Source: JAKAAZ01 sp963817855 (lineage in GTDB: Bacteria; Acidobacteriota; Terriglobia; Terriglobales; Acidobacteriaceae). From it: a stretch of 64,000 nt of DNA. Every line of letters begins with the position of its first letter. The first letter of the stretch is position 1. Position numbers and translations under genes: made by a program. Shown one piece after another: positions 1-8,256 of the stretch. The notes beneath the pieces were generated by a model. The model did no database searches. It saw only the letters and a list, made by a program, of their open reading frames with translations, and was not told the DNA's origin. The stretch is from assembly GCA_963817855.1 (NCBI GenBank), contig CAWFQA010000001.1, forward strand, positions 2,232,001 to 2,296,000, written 5' to 3'.

Positions 1-298
1 GTGCAATCGAGACGACTGAGGTGGCGACAAACAATGAGATGCGAGTGCCGTAAATAACGCGGGAAAGGATGTCCCGGCCCAATTCATCGGTGCCAAACCA
101 GTGAGCGCTAGAAGGGGATTGCAGGCGCGCATGCAGGTGGATCGCTGCAGGGTCGAACGGCGCTATCCAGGGGGCGAATACGGCAAGCGCAACAAAGATG
201 ATTAACAGAATAATGCCGAAGATCGCGAGTGGCTGGAAACGCAGAGACTGCATCAAAGTGATTGTAATTGAGCGTCCCTGGACGACGAACCTCTCCAT
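1..298 (-). CDS. Oligopeptide/dipeptide ABC transporter permease (DppC/OppC type), N-terminal part
   Basis: This is an inner-membrane permease subunit of a peptide-type ABC importer, cut by the window edge so that only about the first 99 codons are visible. Translation of the minus strand gives a hydrophobic first membrane segment followed by the family signature HWFGTDELGRDILSRVIYG, typical of the DppC/OppC N-terminus just before the second membrane region. I placed the start at the ATG at 298. A second in-frame ATG at 253 (MQSLRFQPLA) is equally possible, and neither has a convincing SD. The gene runs away from the glycosyltransferase at 529, so the 230 bases between them should hold two divergent promoters. 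Confidence 0.75.
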   Translation of the reverse strand, partial: MERFVVQGRSITITLMQSLRFQPLAIFGIILLIIFVALAVFAPWIAPFDPAAIHLHARLQSPSSAHWFGTDELGRDILSRVIYGTRISLFVATSVVSIA

Positions 299-528
299 GC
301 GAGTGAATGGAAGCAGGCGTGCTCTTAAAACAATAAGAACCTCAAAACAATGGAGTTGGGTGGTATGGTAGCAGTAGTTATCTGGTGAGTCCGATGAAAT
401 CCAATAGGCAGCCAGACCTCCTTATGAAGGCATGGCTGTGTTTACGATTCCCGCGAAGACGGAGATGTTGGCCACTGCGCGGCGCTGAACTTCGCTGAAA
501 TTTGTGCTCGAGCCTACAGGAAGCGCGT

Positions 529-1827
529 GTGATTGATTGGCAACAACAGATTCTTATCGTCTCCCCTTTCTTTTACCCAGAATTGATTTCCACGGGAAAG
601 GCGAATCAGCATCTTGCGGAGGCGTTCGTCGCGGAGGGCCACGGGGTCACCGTGGTCTGCTCGCATCCGCTGTATCCTGCATGGGATCCAGTGCGAAGCA
701 GCGCACGAATTAGGGGGATGACGGTTGTGCGTGGCGGCGCCGGTGTTCGCTATCCCAAGTCGATGCCGCTGCGGCGACTGAAGCTGGAAGCCTGGTTTGC
801 ATTCTTTGCGGCGCGCAATGTTTGGCGGCGGAGAAAAAGTGCGGACGTGGTGGTCAGCATTCTTCCGCCGAGCCTGTTCATTTTGTTTTTGAATCGCATT
901 TTGCCGCGGCGCGTGCGGCGGGTTGCGGTGGTGCACGATCTACAGGGTCTTCTGGCAGCGCAGGAAAAGGGGTTCGTGCGCCGCACCATTATTCACATGA
1001 TCCACGCCGTCGAAAGCCGCGTATTTCGGTCGCAGGATTTGTGTATTTTCTTTTCCGAGGATATGGCGCACATTGCGCAGCAATCGTACGCACTGGATCC
1101 GGCGAAAATTGCGGTGCAATATCCATCGATCACATTGCCGGCAAGCTATAGCGCGATTGCCGCTGCTTCGAAGGCGCATCATCTCGATGCATTGTTTCCG
1201 CCTGACAAGTTGCACGTGGTGTATTCCGGTGCGCTTGGCTACAAGCAGAACTCAAACCAACTGCTTATGTTGCTGCAGGCCGCTGCGGAACGTCATCCTG
1301 AAGTGCAGTTTCACGTGCTTTCCGGCGGCCCGTTTTATGAAAGTCTGCGAACTGAATACGAACAGCGGCGGGAACCTCGAGTGCAGTTTCATCCGCTGGT
1401 TCCGGAGCAGGATCTGGCAGAGTTGTATGCCCGCTCGGCGATCCAGATTATTCCCCAGGCGGAGGGCACAGAAAGCGCCGCGCTGCCTTCGAAGCTGCCA
1501 AATCTGTTAGCCGCAGGCGTGCATTTGCTGGCCATCTGCAGTTCCGGAAGTGAAGTGGAACGAATGATTCAGCTGGCTGGCACCGGATCCATCGCAACTC
1601 GCTGGGACGAGGATTTATTCCTGACGCGGTTGAATGAGGCGCTTGGGGTTGTGCGACGGGAATCGGCTTCCACGCGACGTGCCCGGGTGGAACCGCTCCT
1701 CGATCGATTCTCCGTCACAAATATGGTGCGGCTGGCGACGGGAGAGATGGTTATCCCGAAAGATCCCAGAGTGATGAAGCGCGAACCAGTGCGGGAAACG
1801 ACGGCAGCCCAAAGCGAGGCTCGCTAG
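529..1827 (+). CDS. Glycosyltransferase family 4 (WbuB/WcaI-like)
   Basis: A cytoplasmic glycosyltransferase, probably adding a sugar to a surface polysaccharide precursor. The 432-aa protein has the GT-B shape. The N-terminal half opens with ILIVSPFFYPE and a GKANQHLAEAFVAEGH segment, typical of WbuB-like enzymes that start with an acceptor-binding Rossmann fold. The C-terminal half has VVYSGALGYKQN and the donor-binding stretch IIPQAEGTESAALPSKLPNL. I chose GTG at 529 because AGGAAG lies five bases upstream; a longer frame opens at TTG 502 without such a site. The epimerase and GDP-fucose synthase genes follow closely on the same strand, so the three are probably one operon for exopolysaccharide or O-antigen. 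The exact sugar is not predictable. Confidence 0.8.
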   Translation: MIDWQQQILIVSPFFYPELISTGKANQHLAEAFVAEGHGVTVVCSHPLYPAWDPVRSSARIRGMTVVRGGAGVRYPKSMPLRRLKLEAWFAFFAARNVWRRRKSADVVVSILPPSLFILFLNRILPRRVRRVAVVHDLQGLLAAQEKGFVRRTIIHMIHAVESRVFRSQDLCIFFSEDMAHIAQQSYALDPAKIAVQYPSITLPASYSAIAAASKAHHLDALFPPDKLHVVYSGALGYKQNSNQLLMLLQAAAERHPEVQFHVLSGGPFYESLRTEYEQRREPRVQFHPLVPEQDLAELYARSAIQIIPQAEGTESAALPSKLPNLLAAGVHLLAICSSGSEVERMIQLAGTGSIATRWDEDLFLTRLNEALGVVRRESASTRRARVEPLLDRFSVTNMVRLATGEMVIPKDPRVMKREPVRETTAAQSEAR

Positions 1828-1847
1828 ATGAAGGTCGGAGCGCCTGC

Positions 1848-2939
1848 ATGAACCTTCGCACCTGCGTGATTTTTGGTGGCACGGGATGCATCGGGACCCA
1901 TATCGCCAAGCATCTGCTGCAGCACACTGAGGTAGAGCGCATTTACCTTGCCGACATTCGTCCGCCTCGCCAGGAAGATTATGTTAAGCCTCTGCTGCGG
2001 TGGATGGAGTCGACGGATGGGACGTTGCCGCGTGTTGTGTATGTTCCATGTGACGTGCGTCTGCCGCTCGATGCAGTACCGTTGCCGCAGCAGGCGGACC
2101 TGATCATCAACCTGGCTGCGGTGCATCGCGAGCCGGGACACGAACCCAACGAATATTATGAAACGAACTTGCCCGGTGCGGAACATATTTGTGCCTACGC
2201 GACGCATGCCGGATGTTTTCGGATGGTGTTCACCAGCAGTATTTCTCCCTACGGTTCGAGCGATGCGGCGAGAAATGAAGATTCCGTCCCGATCCCGGAG
2301 ACGGCATACGGCGGCTCGAAACTGGTGGCAGAAAAGATTCATACTGCGTGGCAGCATGCCAATCCTAACCGCCGATTGATTGTGCTGCGGCCCGGTGTTG
2401 TGTTCGGGCCGGGAGAACATGCCAATGTTGCGCGCCTGGTGCGCAGCCTTGCCCGCGGATATTTTGTTTACATGGGCAATCGAGCGACGCGCAAAGCCGG
2501 CGTGTACGTGAAAGAGCTCTGCGGTGTGGTGCAGTTCGCGTTGGAGCACCAGGAAAAAACCGGAGAGCCAGTGTTGCTGTGGAATGTGTCGATGGATCCG
2601 CCGCCGACACTGGAAAATTTTGTGACTGCGATTTGTACGGCGACAAACTACCGTCACCCACGCTTGTCGGTGCCGCGGAGTCTGCTGGTGGCCGCGTCCT
2701 ATCCGGTGGCCGGAATTGCGCAATTGTTTGGAATTCACACGTCGGTGAATCCCGTGCGGATGCGGAAGCTTTCTCAGTCGACATTTATTGAGCCGCTTCG
2801 TTTGCGGGAGGCGGGCTATCGATTCAACTACACATTGGAACAGGCGATGGTGGATTGGAAAGAGGATGCGCCGGAGGATTTTGTCGGGGCGGAGACAGCC
2901 GTGCTGGAAGCTTCGGGGAAGGTGTCGCAAAAATCATGA
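1848..2939 (+). CDS. NAD-dependent epimerase/dehydratase (extended SDR)
   Basis: A nucleotide-sugar epimerase or dehydratase of 363 aa. The N-terminal Rossmann signature GGTGCIG (about residues 10-16) binds NAD(P). The catalytic YxxxK appears as YGGSK near residue 155, with TSSIS before it supplying the active-site Ser/Thr. RPGVVFGPG is the usual substrate-side motif. The C-terminal third is less conserved and may define the sugar. The gene lies 20 bases after the glycosyltransferase and overlaps the GDP-fucose synthase start by four bases (ATGA), so it is translationally coupled in a polysaccharide operon. The substrate cannot be told from the sequence alone. Confidence 0.82.
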   Translation: MNLRTCVIFGGTGCIGTHIAKHLLQHTEVERIYLADIRPPRQEDYVKPLLRWMESTDGTLPRVVYVPCDVRLPLDAVPLPQQADLIINLAAVHREPGHEPNEYYETNLPGAEHICAYATHAGCFRMVFTSSISPYGSSDAARNEDSVPIPETAYGGSKLVAEKIHTAWQHANPNRRLIVLRPGVVFGPGEHANVARLVRSLARGYFVYMGNRATRKAGVYVKELCGVVQFALEHQEKTGEPVLLWNVSMDPPPTLENFVTAICTATNYRHPRLSVPRSLLVAASYPVAGIAQLFGIHTSVNPVRMRKLSQSTFIEPLRLREAGYRFNYTLEQAMVDWKEDAPEDFVGAETAVLEASGKVSQKS

Positions 2940-3937
2940 TGCATGCACCGACAGCCGGGAATGGGATGCGGCCAGGATCGCGAGTTTTTGTCGCAGGGCA
3001 CCGCGGTCTTGTCGGCTCCGCGATTCGTCGCCATCTGACTGCGGCAGGCTATGAGCGGTTGTTGTTGCGAACCAGCACGGAACTGGATTTGACGGAGCGC
3101 GACTCAGTGTGGGAGTTCTTCAAGAACCAGCGGCCGGAGTATGTTGTGCTGGCCGCGGCGAAGGTCGGTGGAATCCAGGCCAACAGCAAATATCCGGTGG
3201 AGTTTATCCGCGACAATCTGCTGATCCAGACCAACGTGATCGACGCGTGTTATGAATTTGCCGTGAAGCGACTGCTGTTTCTCGGGTCGAGCTGTATCTA
3301 TCCCAAGCTGTGTCCGCAACCGATTCGCGAAGAGTATTTGCTGACAGGACAGCTGGAGCCGACGAATCGTCCGTACGCGATCGCGAAGATTGCCGGAATT
3401 GAGCAATGCTGGGCTTACAACCGAGAGTACGGAACGCAATTCGTTGCGGCGATGCCGACGAATCTGTATGGGCCAGAAGATAATTTTGACTTGGCGAATT
3501 CGCACGTTTTACCCGCGTTGCTGCGCAAGATTGCAACCGCGAAAGCCGAGGGCGCTGACCACGTAGAAGTTTGGGGAACGGGAACACCCCGCCGAGAATT
3601 TCTTTACAGCGACGATCTGGCGGAGGCATGCGTTTACCTTTTGGAGCTTTCGGAGGAGACACTCGACACGCTGCTGCAGTCCGATCGGCCGCCGCTGATC
3701 AACGTTGGGGTTGGTGAGGACATCAGCATTCGTGAACTTGCCGAGTTGATCGGCCGACAACTTGAATACAAAGGCGCGCTAACGTTCAATACTGCGCAGC
3801 CTGATGGTACGCCGCAGAAACTGCTGGATGTGAGTCGCATTCATTCGCTGGGCTGGACGGCGAAGACCAGCCTTGAAGAAGGAATTCGACGAACGTATGC
3901 CGCCGCGAAAAACAATCCTGGTTCAGGTGTCGTGTAG
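2936..3937 (+). CDS. fcl: GDP-L-fucose synthase
   Basis: Converts GDP-4-keto-6-deoxymannose to GDP-L-fucose (epimerase plus NADPH reductase, EC 1.1.1.271). Family marks are the NADP site GHRGLVGSAI, the segment AAKVGGIQANSKYP, LGSSCIYPK, the catalytic YAIAKIAG (YxxxK), and the late motif GTGTPRREFLYSDDLA, which is diagnostic of GMER/Fcl. At 333 aa it is the usual length with a short N-terminal extension. The ATG at 2936 overlaps the preceding stop codon. The frame stays open upstream to 2855, but that would lie inside the previous gene. GDP-mannose dehydratase (gmd), which makes the substrate, is not in the window. Confidence 0.92.
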   Translation: MMHAPTAGNGMRPGSRVFVAGHRGLVGSAIRRHLTAAGYERLLLRTSTELDLTERDSVWEFFKNQRPEYVVLAAAKVGGIQANSKYPVEFIRDNLLIQTNVIDACYEFAVKRLLFLGSSCIYPKLCPQPIREEYLLTGQLEPTNRPYAIAKIAGIEQCWAYNREYGTQFVAAMPTNLYGPEDNFDLANSHVLPALLRKIATAKAEGADHVEVWGTGTPRREFLYSDDLAEACVYLLELSEETLDTLLQSDRPPLINVGVGEDISIRELAELIGRQLEYKGALTFNTAQPDGTPQKLLDVSRIHSLGWTAKTSLEEGIRRTYAAAKNNPGSGVV

Positions 3938-3994
3938 GGCGGCGAATCACCCAGAGAGCGAACACAATTCCAAAAGAAACTATGGGGGAGAGCC

Positions 3995-4759
3995 ATGCGT
4001 TACAAGATCGTGATTCTGGCGACATTCTTTTTGGCGATGAGCGTTGTAGCACGGGCGCAGAATACGTCAATGAATGACAACGAGCGTAGTGCGGCTGCCG
4101 ACCTGCTGCAGGCGACCAACCAGGATCGATCGTCGCAGGGATTGGAGCCGCTGCATCCGAATCCGGAATTGACGGAGGCCGCGTGGGAACACGCGCAGCG
4201 TATGGTGGCATCGGGAACGTTATCGCATCAGTTGCGGGGAGAGCCGGACATTATTGTGCGTGTACGGCAGGTTGGATTGCATTGCAGCACAGTTGCGGAG
4301 AATGTCGCGGAAGCTCCCACAGCCGGGCAGATCAATGAGGAGTGGATGCATTCGCCGCCGCATCGCGCGAACCTGCTGGATCCGCGAGTGAACACGGTGG
4401 GTATAGCGATCGTTCAACGTCGTGGCGAACTGTATGCGGTGGAAGATTTCGCTCGCGTGGTTGCATCTATGTCGCGACCGCAGCAGGAACAGCAAGTCGC
4501 TTCGCAACTGGCACGGCATGGCATCCACGTGCGACCTGGAGATGCGCTGGCCGAAAATTACTGTGGTGGGACCCCGAAGGGAACGCGGCCCTTACCGGCA
4601 CTGGTGGTGCGGTATAGTACCGTGGACCTGAGCCAGCTTCCGATTAAGGTGGCGCAGGGAATTGGCAACGGCACGTACCATAGCGCAGTGGTAGGGGCGT
4701 GTAGTCCGGCAAATCAGAACGGTTTCACCGCATATCAGATCGTGATTCTGCTGTATTGA
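3995..4759 (+). CDS. Secreted CAP (SCP/PR-1) domain protein
   Basis: A 254-aa exported protein. Residues 1-21 form a signal peptide ending ARA, followed by a CAP domain from about residue 30 to 155: NQDRSSQGLEPL at the start, the histidine-containing helix WEHAQRMVASGTLSH, and the characteristic WMHSPPHRANLLDPRVNTVG. Bacterial CAP proteins are extracytoplasmic; the YkwD-like group has no agreed enzymatic role. The C-terminal 100 residues are not recognised. GGGGGAG sits four bases before the ATG. A short inverted repeat (TGATGC/GCATCA, 4757-4772) spans this stop codon and the stop of the convergent next gene. Confidence 0.85.
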   Translation: MRYKIVILATFFLAMSVVARAQNTSMNDNERSAAADLLQATNQDRSSQGLEPLHPNPELTEAAWEHAQRMVASGTLSHQLRGEPDIIVRVRQVGLHCSTVAENVAEAPTAGQINEEWMHSPPHRANLLDPRVNTVGIAIVQRRGELYAVEDFARVVASMSRPQQEQQVASQLARHGIHVRPGDALAENYCGGTPKGTRPLPALVVRYSTVDLSQLPIKVAQGIGNGTYHSAVVGACSPANQNGFTAYQIVILLY

Positions 4760-4769
4760 TGCGTGGGCA

Positions 4770-5318
4770 TCAGGAAGCCGGAACGGTCGGCTCCATATCC
4801 AGCAGATTATTAAAACGGTTGAAGTAGTTGAATAGCCCGATGGCCGACATCAGCTCCACCACTTCGCCTTCAGAGAACACGTCGCGAACCTGATGCCATT
4901 GCTCATCAGTGAGCGGGCCTTCGTTGCGCGTCATCCATTCGGCCAGCTGCAGCGCCAGTTTCTCCTGATGCGTAAAGTCGGTTCGGTCGGCGTAGTCGGC
5001 CAGGTTGACCAACTGATCATCGTTCCATCCAAGTTTTTTGCAGATGCGCGAATGCGATGCTAGACAGTAGCTGCATTGGTTCAATTGCGAGGTGCGCACG
5101 ATGGCCAGCTCCTTCAACTTGAGCGGCAAGGTGCCGGTGTGCAGGACAGCTTCAAAATGTGCGATCATGGTTTGAAAAATCTCTGGTCGGTGGGCGACGG
5201 TGCGAAACATGTTAGGCACATTTCCGCGCTGCTGCAGGTAGCGATCATAGATGGCGCCGGTCTCGGCGGTTACCTGATCGCGGTCCAACCGTGAAATTCT
5301 GGGGGCGGCGGTTTCCAT
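4770..5318 (-). CDS. Carboxymuconolactone decarboxylase / AhpD-like protein
   Basis: A 182-aa all-helical protein of the AhpD/CMD superfamily, often involved in peroxide or alkylhydroperoxide defence. The redox motif is seen as CSYCLASH, matching the CxxCxxxH pattern in which the two cysteines react with peroxide-linked partners. The region LKELAIVRTSQLNQ just before it is the standard lead-in helix. I chose the ATG at 5318 because GGAG lies six bases upstream; the frame opens earlier at TTG 5345 without support. It converges on the CAP-domain gene. The substrate is not predictable. Confidence 0.85.
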   Translation of the reverse strand: METAAPRISRLDRDQVTAETGAIYDRYLQQRGNVPNMFRTVAHRPEIFQTMIAHFEAVLHTGTLPLKLKELAIVRTSQLNQCSYCLASHSRICKKLGWNDDQLVNLADYADRTDFTHQEKLALQLAEWMTRNEGPLTDEQWHQVRDVFSEGEVVELMSAIGLFNYFNRFNNLLDMEPTVPAS

Positions 5319-5462
5319 AATATTCTCCACTTTCGATGATAACAATCGAGGTTGTGGCGAGGTTCGGATGTGATTACGGAGGCAAGAAAATATTGGGCGG
5401 TTGCTTTGACGATGGTTCCGCGATTTGTTACCTTACGACATAGACGAATCCCGCCGTCCCCA

Positions 5463-5539
<77 letters not shown>

Positions 5540-5631
5540 GCCTTCAATACATGTCTGAATTTCATAAAACTTTTGACCGCGCTTTCGCGCGCGAGGGAAG
5601 TCTTTGCGCCCGGGGTGTGGGTTGCGACAGG

Positions 5632-6858
5632 CTACACAATTCCTGGCGGAGGTGGCACTGGATAGGGTGTAGCGCCCAGGCACCCATCCAACAACGGGTG
5701 CACCGTCCATTGATTTTCAGGTTGCTTCTGAATCTCGATGGTGGTGGGTGAGTTGATGACGCCGAACTCCTGATCGTATTTTTGCTGCAATTCTCCCAGG
5801 TTCGCGGGCCAGATTCCCTTGGACAAATCACACTGCGTGGCTTGTCCCAGCTTGATCATGTAGTACACAGGGTGAATTTCATTACTTTCGGCTCCCGCAT
5901 GGAGGGAATCGTAAACCCAACGCCCGAAAACGTATGCCAGATCGACAAGGCCCTTTGGGTTGCCTGCTGTTTCGTAGGGGTTGAACGTACCGCCCCAGTC
6001 GCCATTGGTCGGCGGACTGGCGTCGTCGTGGGTGATAGCGGGACCCCCAATCAAGAATGCCAGAAGGGCGAGTGCGATCAGTATCCATGACAAGATGGGT
6101 CCGACGACAGGGATGGCGAAAACAAAAGCCGCCGCAACCAGAACTGCAGCCATCACGCTGAGCAGAATCAGCAGGTCGTGCATTCCCGGTCCTTCAATCT
6201 CGCAATGCATCAGGAAGTATTGGTTCGTACTGCCGGGCGGCGGAGGGTCGGGCTTGTCAATCTGGTTGATGCCCTGCCCACCGAATCCAAGGCCGAGGCT
6301 GGCCATACTTTGCTGCGCAACGATCAGGTTGACCTCCTCCGACACCTGCGGGAACGAAACGTTGGGAACAAGAGGCGGCAAGGTCGGCCAATCTGCACCC
6401 AGTTGAGGAAACGCGCTGGGCGACCACTGATTGCCGACGAACGATTGCGGAAGGGAATTCTGGGGGACGAATTGCCACAACAGCAGGTTGAAGCTGAAGT
6501 CAGTGTCGGCATCCACGACATCGAACGGATTTGCTGTTTGTACAGGCGGCTCCAGATGGTAGATTGCGCCAACAACGCTCCTGTCTCCACCGAGACAGAT
6601 CAATCGGACATCGAGCCACCAGTTGCAGAAAGCGATCGCGGCCACGCAAAGGCCCGCTAGAAAAACCGCCACGCCGGGAGAGAGCGCATACAGAATAGCC
6701 CAAAAGCCAGAGGCGCTCAGAGCAGCGACTCCGCCCAAGCCAGCAATTGCGCCCATTACAGCGCCCAGCGTACCGATCGCAACCATGGCACCCACGGGAA
6801 TGCCACGATAGTCAGCAGGATTGGAACACTTGGTCCAGGAAGGATACCAGTTCGGCAT
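5632..6858 (-). CDS. Membrane protein of unknown function, last gene of three-gene cassette
   Basis: I do not recognise this 408-aa protein. It has a hydrophobic glycine/alanine-rich region near residues 20-90 (two or three membrane segments), a Pro/Trp-rich probably extracytoplasmic middle, a second hydrophobic pair near residues 245-290, and a C-terminal soluble part. That part holds HCEIEG before the membrane pair and GRWVYDSLHAGAESNEIHPV after it. The last motif recalls the 'WVxDxxHGWxEIHPV' pattern I associate with small OB-like domains in other secreted proteins; this is recollection, not a search result. Its ATG at 6858 overlaps the stop of the upstream gene (TAATG), and GGAGG lies seven bases before it, so it is translationally coupled. 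Confidence 0.6.
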   Translation of the reverse strand: MPNWYPSWTKCSNPADYRGIPVGAMVAIGTLGAVMGAIAGLGGVAALSASGFWAILYALSPGVAVFLAGLCVAAIAFCNWWLDVRLICLGGDRSVVGAIYHLEPPVQTANPFDVVDADTDFSFNLLLWQFVPQNSLPQSFVGNQWSPSAFPQLGADWPTLPPLVPNVSFPQVSEEVNLIVAQQSMASLGLGFGGQGINQIDKPDPPPPGSTNQYFLMHCEIEGPGMHDLLILLSVMAAVLVAAAFVFAIPVVGPILSWILIALALLAFLIGGPAITHDDASPPTNGDWGGTFNPYETAGNPKGLVDLAYVFGRWVYDSLHAGAESNEIHPVYYMIKLGQATQCDLSKGIWPANLGELQQKYDQEFGVINSPTTIEIQKQPENQWTVHPLLDGCLGATPYPVPPPPGIV

Positions 6859-7754
6859 TACGGCACCTCCACGAGAAGGGTGACGCCACCCACAGGACCG
6901 TAGTCGTCGAGACCGGTCACGTTGAACGGCATAGTTCCGTGAAAGCCAGTCGGAGGCGTGATTTGCGCCTGCGCCGGTTTTTCTTCGCCCGCAAGCAGTT
7001 GTAACGTACTTGGCGTTACAACTACATTCCATCCGGCGGGAATCGGCGGCGCAGTCTTACTAATAGTGCGCGAACCCTTCCCAGCGGCGACGATTTCGCC
7101 GCAGGATGGGAGCGGTGGAATGGCGTAGCAGTCAACCTTGAATCTGACGTTGCGAGGACGCGGCGCGACATGATTTCCGACTGCAAAGTTGAAGACCGCG
7201 GGGCTCTGCGGCTGTGCGACGTCGGTGTTGCGCTGCCCTAGGTTGTTGACCCAGTTGCTATCATCGGGCGGCTCGAGGAGTACTTGCAGGCAATAGTGTC
7301 CGAGGGTTGCCGGCGTTGTCCAGGGCATGTACGCGAAGGCCGGGCAGCCCGGCAATCCCTTTGCGGCAAGGTCGGTTGCAGTGTCGCCGATTGGATTCGA
7401 CTGGGTTCCCATGCCGAATGACAGGTAGGAGAATTTGACTTGCAAATTGATCACTGGCACGTCGGGCGAGTTATTCCAGATGCGTGCGACAACGGTGTAG
7501 GTGGTGTTGGCGTGGAGATCATGGGGATCAACTAAATTATTGCCGTCATAAATAAAGACATCGGGATTATCCCACGTGACAGGAAGGCCGAGACTGATCA
7601 GGTATTGCTGGGAGTATAAGAAAGGATCGGGCTGCTTCAGGGCCGGCGGACAGACACAGCCATCTACCTTGGGTTTCTGTTTGCCCCAGGCAAACTTGCA
7701 AATATAGTTCAGGAGCGCCAGCACTTCCTTCACGATCTGTTCGATCTTGGACAT
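6858..7754 (-). CDS. CARDB/Ig-like beta-sandwich protein of unknown function, middle gene of cassette
   Basis: A 298-aa protein without an obvious signal peptide. Residues 1-40 are a short helix and a Cys pair (CVCPP). Residues about 60-170 look like a CARDB-type beta sandwich: PDVFIYDG, then YTVVARIWNNSPDVPV and a later HYCLQVLLEPPDDSNW followed by NNLGQRNTDV. A second sandwich-like region covers about 180-298, with NVRFKVDCYAI and a final GVTLLVEVP strand. I chose ATG 7754 because AGGGAG lies four bases upstream; ATG 7772 has no SD. The gene is tightly coupled to the membrane protein downstream. How it would be exported is unclear; it could act as an extracytoplasmic binding or scaffold partner. 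Confidence 0.6.
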   Translation of the reverse strand: MSKIEQIVKEVLALLNYICKFAWGKQKPKVDGCVCPPALKQPDPFLYSQQYLISLGLPVTWDNPDVFIYDGNNLVDPHDLHANTTYTVVARIWNNSPDVPVINLQVKFSYLSFGMGTQSNPIGDTATDLAAKGLPGCPAFAYMPWTTPATLGHYCLQVLLEPPDDSNWVNNLGQRNTDVAQPQSPAVFNFAVGNHVAPRPRNVRFKVDCYAIPPLPSCGEIVAAGKGSRTISKTAPPIPAGWNVVVTPSTLQLLAGEEKPAQAQITPPTGFHGTMPFNVTGLDDYGPVGGVTLLVEVP

Positions 7755-7803
7755 CGGCGCTCCCTTCGTCATGCATTACGAAGCATTCGCCTGTTGCGTT
7801 AGT

Positions 7804-8064
7804 TCACTTCGCCTTTCGCAGGCCTGGGGTGCGTCGGATGGCGCGCAGCATGGCAATGCCAGCAAAGAACCCAAGTGAGGCTTGAATGAAGTCCAGCAAG
7901 AAATATGTCCAACTGACATTGAACTCGCCGCTGATGACAAATGCAGTTGAGGCGATGAGCACAATTCCAATGGCTGCCGGCGCAACACTGGCAGGTCGCC
8001 TGCTCGAAAGGCGCCAAAAGGCGCCGAGGCAAAAGCTGAGGACAATGGGGATCCATTCGTGCAT
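7804..8064 (-). CDS. Small three-helix membrane protein, first gene of cassette
   Basis: An 86-aa protein made almost entirely of three hydrophobic segments (about residues 4-18, 28-45 and 52-73), ending in a basic tail RAIRRTPGLRKAK, consistent with an integral membrane protein with a cytoplasmic C-terminus. I set the start at ATG 8064, which has a strong AGGAGG site eight bases upstream; GTG 8073 lies inside that site and is unlikely. The CARDB-like gene begins 49 bases downstream on the same strand. Size and topology loosely recall holins or small anchor subunits, but no lysis gene is near, so no function is assigned. Confidence 0.6.
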   Translation of the reverse strand: MHEWIPIVLSFCLGAFWRLSSRRPASVAPAAIGIVLIASTAFVISGEFNVSWTYFLLDFIQASLGFFAGIAMLRAIRRTPGLRKAK

Positions 8065-8106
8065 GAAGGGCACCTCCTAACGACGCGGGGAGCATCGGTT
8101 GAAAGC

Positions 8107-8175
8107 CGAGCCCTGAGACGGGGCTTGCGTGCATTATGCAATCGCTTTTTACAGAAAACAACATATTGTTTTTTT
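8107..8175. promoter_or_regulatory. Cluster of small inverted repeats between divergent genes
   Basis: Between the cassette start (8064) and the oxidoreductase (8257) lie three inverted repeats: AGCCC/GGGCT at 8107-8123, TGCAT/ATGCA with one spacer base at 8130-8140, and AAAACAA/TTGTTTT at 8155-8172 followed by further T residues. The last could be an AT-rich operator, or a terminator for a plus-strand transcript, although no plus-strand gene ends here. An operator controlling the divergent pair is the simplest reading, but this is inference. Confidence 0.3.
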
Positions 8176-8256
8176 CGCTGCGGTCGTGTCAAAGCCGCGA
8201 TTTCTCGGGGTTCCTAAATAGTATTTGCTCCTTTGCAGGTACTTCTTTGTACGATC

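Noticed and set aside
1824..2930. 368-aa minus-strand frame
   Set aside because: It mirrors the epimerase gene on the plus strand, which has clear NAD and YxxxK motifs; the minus reading is Arg/His-rich with no motif.
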